Shown: positions 19,791 through 31,700 of the stretch, in pieces
Numbering within the stretch: the stretch's first letter is position 1
Layout of the letters: each line of letters starts with the position of its first letter
Source: Seminavis robusta
Lineage: Eukaryota; Bacillariophyta; Bacillariophyceae; Naviculales; Naviculaceae
Direction: 5' to 3'
DNA length: 34,349 nt
Assembly (NCBI GenBank): GCA_903772945.1
Contig: CAICTM010001200.1
Coordinates: forward strand, 1 to 34,349
The notes under the pieces: model-generated
Database searches by the model: none
Seen by the model: the letters and a program-made list of their open reading frames with translations, nothing else
What the model was told of the DNA's origin: nothing
Position numbers and translations under genes: made by a program

Positions 19791-22700
19791 ATGAAGAACC
19801 TCTTCTACTATAACCTCAAGATCAAGTTCATAAGTCCAACTCCTGCTGTGCTACCGAAGAATGCAAAGCCAAGGGATGTAGTGGACTTGGAGCTTGTGAC
19901 GACTGACACACCATTGCACCTGGGAAAGAAGACCAAAGCCCAACTATTCGATGTTGTGAGACCTATCATCTATAATTCAACCTTTGGATACCCCTACATT
20001 CGAAACCCAGATCAAGTTCATGGCAATGTATGCGTCTGCTGCTCAGACAAGCAAGAGGAAATCCTGAACTTTGTTGATCTGGTCCGGAAGAGTGGGGCCG
20101 TTGCTTTGATCGTTCTAGAGCAGCCCAAGCGTGATAGCAACATTCCGACCTTCTGCCTTGGCAGAGACGTTGTTTGCAAGCTTGCCAGATGGGCTGTTGC
20201 CTCTGTTTGTATTGAAGAAGTAGAAGGGCCCATAAGCAAGGAGAATGCGCATACCGGTACGGTAGAGACAAGACAGTTTCATCTACATGGCGCGGAAGTT
20301 TCCCTCAAGGAGCCAAGAAAAGAAGGTGGCCGAAGTTCGTCAAGGAGCACCCTAACCAAGAGTGGTGGCCCATTGGAAGCGGATCAGAGAGCGACAAGCC
20401 GACCATCGTACAGAGACATGGCGAGTGGTACCCCAGCAAAATTTGACAGAGGCGACTTGGATCATCGCTACAGTGACCCACCTCCAGTGGAGAGAGACGA
20501 AAGGGGGCAAACAAGTGGCGGAACTTGGTATTCAGGAATTGTGAATGCAGGTGCTGGCATGGTGAATGCAGGTGCTGACATTGTGAAGAGTTTTGTCTCT
20601 AGGGAGCCGGATCTCATTCGCATTCTAAACGACAAAGGGTGGGCACACCATTCTGGGTTCAAGAGTTATAAGGAAGGCCTTCGCTCAGTCCGAGCAAAAG
20701 GAGACGACAACGAAACAATTGTGCACGTGGTCTCGTTTTTGGGTTCGATCACTCCGACTCCATTGAAGCTGACTGTTTGCATGGAGCTTTGGATGACTGC
20801 TGAGACGCCTAGCGAAGCCCTCTTCGATGCCATTGTGGTGGCCATGTCAAGGTGGGGGCTCGAATCCAAGAAAGCTACTAGTCTTGCCAAGAAACAGAGG
20901 TCTTTCGCACATCGCCAGGAGCCACATATTATATACTCTCGCTTTTTTGAAGCCATGTTGGACGAATTCCTTCACCGCGGTGGTAAGCAGGCTGTGCATG
21001 CTGTTCTTGGCGGGGAAGCTGCGGTTGGGATGTTCTGGTCGCGCGCATTATTCTATTGGTATGATTCTGGTGCTATGGACACCGCAAACATCAATTGGCC
21101 AGTTTGGTGGAAACTGCAAGGTGTAGTGGAAGGCTCTTACTTTGCGAGTGAACAGGAAGAGTTCGTGAGCTTGGTTGGCTTGCGGCGATTCCAAACCACA
21201 TTACTCTTTCTTGAAAGATCGGTCTCAGATGTACATGACGTATTTTCAGTGCTTGAAAGGGATTCGGAACGAACAGCTGTGGTCTTAGAGCCGCTGGTTG
21301 GGAGCTTGATAATAGCCTACATGGAGTCGGAGGTTCGAGAATATTGGAGTGGCGTTGACAGCACTCTCGAATGGAGGAAAGCCTTTGCCGTAGTCTCTGC
21401 ATGTCGCTTTCGCAACGAACACGACGTAAAAGCAGTGGTGTCCAAGCTGGCTGGGCTGGGATGCTCGAACTTGGCCGGACTGGGATCCTATCACCAGCGA
21501 GGATCCTTCTCGTTCTACCCCTTGATTGCCGCCGGAAGCAAGGGTACATCGCTTGCGAAGGTGACGACGGATGCGCTTTGTGATTGTCTCGACAAGGACC
21601 TTGCTTGCTATAAAGAGTCTTTGGTCGACGATGTCATAGAGCTCTTGAGAGAGGAGGCTTGGAGAGACTTATTGCAAGGAAGGGCGTTGTGGATTGTGTT
21701 GCACTTTGTCAGAACCACAGTTCAAGCAAGATCCGCTTCTTTCGGGAAGAAGCTAGGTCTGCTCGCGACCGTTCATCGCGAGCTTGCTAGCGGAAGGCAT
21801 GGTGCGTTTAAGGATGATCAAAGCTGTGAGAAGTGGGTCAACGAGCATCTTGTGAAAGCCTTGAATGGGCATCCTTGCGCTGAAAAGCTTTCTCAATCAT
21901 CGAGGGTAGCGCTTCAAAGCAGAAATGCTTTTGCCTCCGAAAGCTGGGCCTCTTCAGATTTCCCTCGCCATGTAGCCGATTGCATCGTCGCATCCCTGGA
22001 AGGTCACGAACTTGTGAGGAACATCAGGACGATCAAGGGTGCGATAGAAAGTCTAGCCACGAGTGTGGAAAAGACACAGTTTCAGTCCAGCCTCGAACGC
22101 TCCCTGTGTGAAGCAATTGTGAACGAGTGCTCCTCGATCGAGACTGCCACTTCTGTGCTGTCGCAGCTTGTCTTCACTCGAGATTCGACTTTCATCTCTG
22201 AAGGACTTGGAGATCGTGTGTTTGCGGAGAGCTTTGAGGCGTGGAAACCAGCTTCGCTTGCCGCCTTCAGATTGGACAGTCCCTCTGTTGTGGATTTTTG
22301 CTCTGCGTGCCTCGACCTTGGGGATGGAGAACCTATGATGCGCCCATTCAGAGAAGTGCTATTCCGCCTATTTTTTGACTGGCTTGACTTGTACGAAACG
22401 GAAGGGATTCCTTTAGAAGACCTCAAGAATGGTGCCAGGTACTCCAAGACACGCCTTTGGGAAGTCGTCCAAAGAAAACTGTTTTCCCAGCTGCCATCCA
22501 CATCCAGCATTGAGCTGAAGATACATGAATTCGAAGGCCTCCTAGCATCAACCAAATCGTCATTATCCGAACCTTCTACCTGGAACTGCTCTCTCCCAGA
22601 TCTGCTGAATGCCTACAACTGCTCCATCTCCCCAGAATCTGAGTCTGGCCGCATCATACTGAGCTATTGCGCCGGATTCGGCGACGAGGCTACAGAGTCG

Positions 22701-25700
22701 TTCGGGAATGCCACTACGGAGACTGCGCATACTTTGAGCCAGCTCCGAGAGGATGCTAGATGTGCTGAATCGATTCGATCCGCGTTCTGGCCTAGCCTTT
22801 CAACTTGTAGCTTCTTTCTTCAAAACAAGTCAGCCATATTTGAACGAGCCTTCGGGGCACATTGGGAAGGAAACGGAGACTTGGACCGTCTCAAGGAGTC
22901 CGTCAAGGCGGCCTTGAGTGAAGTAAAGGCTCTATTTGGACCCGACTGTAGTTTTGTTGAATACAATGGTATTTGCTCCGCAATCGAGGCTTCTCAGTCA
23001 TCGACGATCGAGGAAGAAGTATCGGTCTTGGCCCAGTTCAAGGAACTTGAGTTGTCAGATCAGTGCATTTCGCGGTTTCTTGCATGTGGTACAATGAATT
23101 CGATCTCGGTTCACCTTTCCGCATTCCTTAACTTTTGCGACCAAGTGAAGTTTGAGGTTGTCCACGACACGGCATTTTCGGAAGTCAAGTCCATCGAAGC
23201 GGCGCTGCAGTCCAATTCTCTTACAGTTCGGATGGCTCAAGACTTGTGTATGCGACTTCATGCTGCGTTGAAACCAGAGACTGCTGGCGACGACGTTTCG
23301 GTCAACACCTTGACGTCAGACTTGCATCAATTCGAAAACGTTTTCTGCTGTCTTGGTAGTTTCAGCCGTCACATTGAGGTTTGGGTCTTTCTGCGGGACA
23401 TGGACTGGTTTGGCAAGGCGGGGCTTCAGCGTTTTTACAAAGAGCATGAGAACGTAACCAATGTTTTGCTTGGTAATGTCTCAAATGAACACTACTTGAA
23501 TGTTCTGAGTGCGCTTGAACCGACAGTTCGAGTGTTGTCTGCTCTGGGAGGTTTGCAAGCAGAAGGCAGTTTGCTGCAGTTGCTTAAACGTATTTCGGGA
23601 TCCTCGGACATAAATCGCTGGATTGGTGGGGCTGCAAAAGATAACATCGAACAGGTGCAAGAGTCCTTGTCACTGATTCGGCGTTGGTTCTGCGAAGGAG
23701 CGGATGACATCGCCGGCCTCAACAGTGTCTTTGAAGCAATCCAGGCGAACGGTGCGTACTCTTTGTCTTCCACTTCTGGCATCTCACTTCAACTGGGCTA
23801 TACATCCGACGGGATGAGAGAGATGACCAACGTTGATGGGAGTGAGCTTGAAGAATTTATTGGACAAATTGAAAGGATCAAAAGAAATGAGTCGGCCGAA
23901 GTTGAAGCAGTTGAATGCCTGCTCGAACAACATCGCATGTTGCAGGCGGCTGTGAGCAATTTGATGGACAGCGATCTGGTCGGGTATCCAATCGGTGATC
24001 TGCTGGCATTTAGCTGTCGAGTGGGTGAAGAATTCCTTGCACAAGCCTGCGATTTTCTGCAACGCAGCCAAGAATGCAAGGAGGAGAAAGATTCCTGGCT
24101 TCAATCTTCCAGAAACAACTACCCAATATCCCTCTTGTTCTGGACGGAGGAGCTGAAGGAAATCAACACCATGTTGGAAGTGGGACCAAGCGACGAGACT
24201 GTGATTGAACGCCTCTTTGCGATGCTTTCCAGGATTGATCCAAAGTCAACGCATCTATCAAATGACAGTGTTCGGGAACTAGTTGAGCAGCACTCCTCGG
24301 CGATGGAGAACTCACTCGAAGAGGAAGGGTGGCTTGTCAAAGCATCAAGTTTTCTCGAGCGCGCAAGTCGATTTGCCGGGGCTTCGTTCCAGGACAAAAG
24401 CAACATTGAAGGAACATTGCAACTTCACAAGGTTTCATGTGGAATCGAACAAGAGAGAAAATGCATCCTCGCAGTTTTGGAGCACGTTTATAAGGTATGT
24501 GGAGGCATGTTGGAAAGCTACATGTACGTGTTCCTCAGCATCGGTCTAACAATGTCGCTCTCGCTCTGCTGCTGCCGCACTTTTAGGATCGCCTACCTTA
24601 TGAGTTCGAGATTCTCGATGCCCTCGATGGCTGTTCAGAAGATGAGTTGGGCCTGTTTCTGAAGCGATCATCAATGTTCCCATGCAACGTCTTCTGTATT
24701 GTCAATGTCGACAAGTTGTCTGGGAGGAGAATCGAGAAGCTGCTCGACTTCCTCTCAGATCAGGATATCAAATTCCCGAAGCTTCAACTCCATTGCATTC
24801 AAAGCAGCCCAACAATTCTCGATGCTTCAAGTACTGTTCAGGGCAAGGACTGGGACGAGAGCATTTTCAACTTTGGACCCAATCGATGGAAGAATCTTAT
24901 TGTCGATGACAAACGCATAACGAAGGTCCACATGGTTGTGAGCGAGGCATGCGGCGCTGGTAAAACAATGTTCATTCGCAATGAGTTGGATCGACTTTCA
25001 CCAGATTGTGAAGTGGGTGCGATTACAATTCACGAACGGAGCTCGGTGGATTCGCTGGCCGATGATGTTATGGCAACTTTCACAGAAACTGTGAAGCAGA
25101 AAGGATTGCACATTTCTTTCATGTGCATGCCATCACTTGAGGACAGTGCAAAGCGCAAGAGGTGGTTTGATGACATTAATTCCTTCTTCTATTCTCTTCT
25201 TGTGAAAGGCGCACTGCGAAGTCGTGCCTCCTCCAGATCATTTCAGCTGGGCACATGCAGTTGGATTCTTTATGTGGAACTCCCATTCAACGCAAAGTCA
25301 GGTGGATCTGCTATTGAGTCCGCGAAATACTGGCTCCATAGGCATGTGCCAATTCTGGCAATGAGCTGCGAAGTTATTGTGCCGGAATCAAAGTTGATAA
25401 TTGACGAAGAAACAAGGCGTGTGTGTACATACCTGCGGGCTTACGAAGATGGATCTATTGACCGAAAGTTTCAAAGCCAAAAGAAAAGGGTCGCCTTTGT
25501 CCTTGACAATTCGGGCAGCATGGGTGATACGGTTGGAAGTGGCCAGACAGCTCTTAGTGCTGCCGTGGACTGTGCATTGCAAATATTTGATAGCCACCTG
25601 AACCAAAATGATGTAAGTGCAGACAGGTTGTCTGATGCTTTGTTTGCTGAAAAACGGACTAACGTTTTGCGAATTCTTGTTCACATCGCCTTTGCGAAAT

Positions 25701-28700
25701 GTCATAGTTGATTGGGGCCACGTTGTTCTCTGACCATGTTAGAACAATAGTGCCAATGCAGGATGTTGGGGATAGCAATCACAAATCCTTTCTACGGAAT
25801 TCATTGCATAGCTGTCGCAGTCAAATCGAAGGTGGTACCTACATGTATCGCGCCTTACAGCAAACATTGATTGACTGTGAACGAACTCCTGGCGTCGAGA
25901 CATGGATCATCTGTTTGACTGATGGATGTTCAAGTGACACTGATTCTGCCTTCCGCCCACTACTTGAGAGGTCATCAGACAACCTAAACGTAATCTTGAT
26001 TGGGGTGAATCTGCCCTCTAGCTACCAATCCCAGATGACCCTTCTTTGTAACAAATATCGAGGTCCAGCGGAAGAACCAAGCAAGGGGATATACATCTCA
26101 TCTCGAGCAAGCGTTGAGTCCCTTGCTGAGGCATTTGAAACAGCCGCCAATTGCATTCCTGTTTCACAGACCTTTGAGCTGGATGGACAAGTCAGCAACA
26201 GTGAATGCTGGCGACTAATCAAGAAATATGCCCCACAATCGATTCCGGAAGGAAGCATGCAGCAATTCTCCTTCTGGGTAAGGTTCATCTACAGGCGAGT
26301 TTCCATTCTTGACAAAAACGACGAGTTCAACTTCAACAACAAGTTTGAGCGCCTTGGAAGCAGTTTGATGGAAATCATGTTAATGGAATCTGAAAGAATC
26401 CTAGGGCAAGATCTTGCTTTTGATTGGATCAACACAAACTATACTCAGCTCATTTATGACTTTGAAGATCCGGAATCACCCAAATTTAGGCTACTCTGCA
26501 CATCACCTGGAAACCTGGATCCTGCAGTCCGGCAAAGATATGATGAGCTTACCCTTCCAGGCTTCTTTGTTCCAACAGAATCAGAGTTGAGCAGTCAGAG
26601 AGTTCTCTGTGACTACCTATCACAGGCCTTGGACATCCCTGTGGGTGGGCGTGATTGTCTTGCTTGTGTTGAAAAGGAACGGTTTGTCTTGACCCTAGAT
26701 TTTGCATTGAAGATGCTGTGCTTGGAGGAAAGAGTGGCCTGTGGCATTCCAGTAATCATGGTGAGTTTCCTAGGCAATCTCCAGCATACCAGACACAACT
26801 TGTCTAAATGGGTTGTGTGTTTTCTCCACAGGAGGGAGAAACTGGAGTGTCCAAGACTGCGTTGACCAAGATGTATTCGAAACTGAAGAACTTGTCCAAT
26901 TCATTGCGGGCAAAAGACCTGACCAATGTGGATCTGAAAGCCATCGAGGAGGAGGCGGAACAGAGGGGGCAAAGTTTGGGGATGGGTGACAGTCCTCTAG
27001 CGAGGTTGGAAAGATCACTTGAATGTGCGGCAGAGCGTTCGCGAGAGGACACAACCGAATTGTCGGAGCTTCTGTACACTTTACTTACTGAGAAGGTTGA
27101 GCAGAGACCAGCCATCTTTCAAAGCAAGCCTGACAAATTTGACTCTGGCCAGACTCGAAAAGTGCTTGAAATGCTGAAGTGGTTTGGCTCGTCTGTTGTG
27201 GAGCCGACATTCTTTGGTATCAATGTGGATTCCACGATGCGTGCTGCTGATGTTTCAAGCTTGCTTGACCCCATTCGCCAAGTCGCAAGAAAGCTTAAAG
27301 GAGAGAAATCCACTGTGATTGTATTTTTTGATGGTAAGACATTCATTGTTTCTTCTGGTTCTTCTTTCTTTGACGTGCAACTGACTTCCCACACACCACC
27401 CTCGTTGACAGAGATCAACACCTCTTCTGTGCTGGGTCTTTTAAAGGAAGTTGTGGTGGATCGAAGCCTTAATGGTGAACCATTGGAAGCGAACATAGTG
27501 GCTGTTGCTGCGTGCAACCCCGTGCGCTCATCTCTCCAACGCCGGACATGGGCAAGTGGGCATTACCAGGTTGTGGCTCTCCCTCCATCAATGGAATTCC
27601 TGAAATGGTGTTTTGGGTCTTTGAATGCTACACAAGAAGAACAGTTCATAGCCTGTCGTCTTGGAATGATGGGCCGGAATATGGTTCCTCCAGCTCTTTG
27701 CTTGGCGTTCACCAGTTTGATTGCAGCTTCACAGAGGACGGTGCGTCGACTGGCCGAATCAGACTTGTTGAAGGGTGTGGAAAGAGATCAGTCCAGGATA
27801 TTGGAAGCAAAGCAAAGGGCTTCTTCAGTTGTCTCCCTTCGTGACATCCAACGGGTTTTTACGCTGTGGGACTTCATCTCTTCAAAGTTTGAGTCTCTTG
27901 GGCTCACATCTTCTTCTCATGTTATACGGCAACGGAGGGGAATGCTCCTTGCTGTGGCTATTGTGTACTTTGTGCGCTTGGATTGTGCAGGCCGATGTGA
28001 GCTACTAAGTGTTATCCGAGGATTGCCTGGTGAAGAGCTTGAAGAAAGTCTTGAGGATGTTCTTGATGTGGCCATCGAAGCAGTTCTCTCGAATACTGTT
28101 GTACCTGAAGGTATTGCACCCACCAGAAGCCTTGCAGAGAATATCTTCATGACTCTCGTTTGTACCCTTTCCCGAGTTCCTCTTCTAATTGTTGGGCTTC
28201 CTGGTACAGCAAAAACACTCAGTGTGAATATGTTGGCGGACACAGCCTGTGGTGAGGACAGTGCCAACCCTTTCTTCAGGGAGTTTGCACGTGTTTGCTT
28301 GTTTCACTACCAGTGTAGTAGAGAATCAACAGACAAAGAAATCGCGGCCGTCTTCCAAAGAGCAAGTCAGCGACAGCAGAAAGTTGACCGTGCAAAACAG
28401 TGCTGTGTTGTCTTCATGGATGAGGCAAGTTTGCCTAAGGAAGAAAGGGAGAGTCATAAAGTTTTGCACTACACATTGGAAGGAGACTCTCGTGTTGATG
28501 TTGGCTTTGTTGCAATTGCCAACCATATCCTTGATGCAGCCAAGAGTAACCGGTGTGTGGTTCTGCTGCGCCCCAAGCCAAATGACAAGGAAATGGCCAC
28601 AATTGTCAGTGGTTTGCTATTTGATAGGGCTTGTGATGGCACAATCCTGACACGTGAAGTGGAGCTTGGCAATAGCATTATGATGGCAGATTCATTTGCA

Positions 28701-31700
28701 CTAGAGCTCACTTGCCAATGGACCAGCCTATCGGAAAGCGTTTTCTCTTCTTCGCAACCAAGTCCGCACAGCTCCAATGGCCTGCCTGTCAATGCAAGAG
28801 CCCACATGATGGAAGAGGCAGAAGTGGAAACATTTTTTGGCTTGCGAGACTTCATTTATTTCCTAAAGGCATTGAAGTCAACAACAACATCTCGGACATT
28901 GACACGGATTCAAATTCCGGTGGAGTCTTTTGTTCAGTCACTTGAGCGAAACTTCTCAGGTCTGGGACAAGCCAAAACGAGGAAGATTGTCTCATTCTTC
29001 CTACAACCATTCTCTGATTCATTGGGCTTGGGACAGGATGTTGTTGATTTCCTTCGATCCCCAATGGAGATTCTTGGTGACTCCTTGCTACACAACCGGG
29101 CATGCTTAGATCAAAAGGAACGGGCTCGGTTCACCATGATCATTGATAGCTCTGAGGATGATTCCATCATGCGCCTTTTGGGAATGACTGGTCTGGTTGA
29201 TTCAACCAAGGGAAGCTTGTTCAAGGCTTCTCACATGCCAGAGGACTCCTCGTCAGAGAAGCTTCGTTTGATCTCTGGAGTGAAATTCGCAGCAGCCCAA
29301 GGAGGTTTGGCTCTGTTAAGCCAAACAGAATCTGTGAATGAATCCTTTTATGACCTTACAAACCAGAATTTTCGGGTGGTAGCTGGCCGAGATGGAGTCT
29401 CTCTATTCACAAATATTGCGGTTGGTGGGGAATCAAGAAGAAGCAAAGTTAACCCCGACTTTGAATGCATCGTGCATGTGAGAAGCTCCAAAGTTTGTGA
29501 ATTGCCCAGTCCTTTCTTGAACAGATTTGAAAAATGCCGGCTGGATATCAAGGATTTTTTGTTGGATGGGTTATCAAAGCTTGGGCCAGGCATGGCAGGT
29601 GTAATGCAAAGAGCACGGAAGCAGACCCTGCTCCTGCTAAGCCCGCTGATCGAGGAAGAGGGATTGTTTGGATGGGCAAACAATGATCGGACGCTTGACA
29701 GCATTTTTGTTGATATGCTCCCATCTTGGTCCTTGTCTCATGGTGCAACAGCACCACAATTTGTGGTTGGCAGAGCAGAATCATTCTCATCAACCCTGGC
29801 ACAATTTGTATCAACAATGACTTCATTAAGTGTGGAAGCTGGTGACATGAGGACAATTTGTGAACAAGCTCTTGAAGTCCTACCAGCTGAGGCCGAGGGC
29901 CTATTGAAACAGTTTGTGGATGTCACTGTTGAGACAGGTGGCTTAATTGAGCAAGCACTCAACAAGCTAATGTCAGTGCCATTGGATGACAATTTAGGCA
30001 AGCTTTGCCAGGGCCTTGTCCAGATTGTAATCACACAATATGCTGTTGCGACCTTGATGCGACTTGCAAAGCCAGAGATTGTGTTTGCACTACAAGACAG
30101 GCTTCATCCCGACATAGTCCAGATGAATCTCAAACAGCCATCTTCCTTGAAGTGTCTGGTTGAAAGGGAGCTGAATAGTCTCGCAAACTGCCCCAAATCA
30201 AAGATGGTAGTCGCCTACACCAGGACTGATGTTTTCAACCTCTGCATGCCAACACTATCACCAAATGAAGACCCAAGCAAGCTAGAGAAGGCAAAAGCTG
30301 AGGAAATTTCCACTCTTGTTTCAGATAGAGTTGAAGAGCTTGTTATTGAGCGTCTGGACTTGCTGCGGAGTGAAGCAAGGCTAAGAAGCTCATTGGTTGC
30401 TTGGATTCAACAGCCCAGAAAAAGTGCCTACATACTCTTTGTTGACATGAAGGACAGCAGGTCTACAGAAAGATGCAACTATGTCAGGATGTGTGTTGAA
30501 GCGAACCTCTCCTCCGCCAAGGGCAAGCTTTTTCTTCTAGTCCTCCATTATCCCCCCTTGGTGTCAAATTCATGGTACCCCGCTCTTCCCCTGGGTGGTT
30601 GGAGCCACTACTTCATTGACGGAATTGGTCAGATGGGGCCTGAAATTGGCACCAATGGTTGGCTGACAATTGTCTGCTCTGGTCAGGAGGGAGCAAATGA
30701 TTTACACAAACAACTGCTGGGCTTCTTGAAACAACTACTGCCTTCAGCCTTGTTGCAGGTTGGTTGTCAGCAGATTCTCCATCCCACACAGATTCACAAC
30801 GTTGATGCTGAAGGAGACATGTTTGCCTCCCAGGTCAATGCTTTGCTGGAGGTCACAAACCATAGAGTTGGCCAGCTTACAGTTGGGGATATCCTCTGTA
30901 GCAAATTTGCAAGAGAATGGCTTCTGGATGGACTTCCCAAAGTGGCATGTGCTGCTTCCCAGGGTCTCATGCAAGGGACAACTCAACTATCTATGGGAGC
31001 ATCCATACAGAGCTCTGTCTCAAGAGCATTTCTGGCATACATACACTGGAGTCTGTGCAAAATGAATCAAGATCAGAATCTTTCGGTCCTCACAGGCCCC
31101 AATAGATGCTCAAAGGATGTTGAAGAATTGTTTGGCTTTGTTTTGGAGCGCTTGCCAACAGTTGGCACAGGTGAGATTTTCATGCACCAGGAAGTATCAA
31201 GTCGCGAACCAGCAAGTGGGAAGAACCTGCTGGTAAAGGCTAGATTCCCTTTCTTCTCCATGATATCATCGTGCATTGACGAGTGTCTTGAGATGAGTGA
31301 GATGGAGTTGACAGAAAACAGCAACAGCACAGGGACTACTCGAGTGCCCAGTGATCATTGCACAAAAGATTTGTTTGACACAGCCATGAACCTGCTTGGG
31401 AATGGCACCAGGGAATTAGCGGATCGGCAGATTGATTCCCATCGTCTGGACTTGCTGGCCAATGTGGTGAAGCTGGTTCAAGAAGCTTGCCCTACAGAGG
31501 ACAGTGATGTCTTCCAGTTGTACATGGAGCACTTTGTGAAACATACAACAGGATGTGAAGCTACTGAGGTTGCACTGGAGTGGCTAAGGGAAGAACTAAT
31601 GAAGGTTGGTGCCAAGAGGAATCTTGTTGGGCTGCACTGTGTTCTTCGCACCAATGAGACCCGAGTGTTCTTCCTGAGGTTCACATCATGGTCGGCTGCA

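Noticed and set aside
24647..25711. Three or four separate genes in place of one giant gene
   Set aside because: Each break between long frames coincides with a consensus GT-AG pair that restores both frame and a domain (vWA, P-loop, Walker B, FYLWVHD), so a single gene is the better model.
26277..26297. Short GTAAGG...CTACAG segment in the third exon of the giant gene as an intron
   Set aside because: It is only 17 bp, far below the 67-123 bp range of introns here, and the frame reads through with normal protein sequence.
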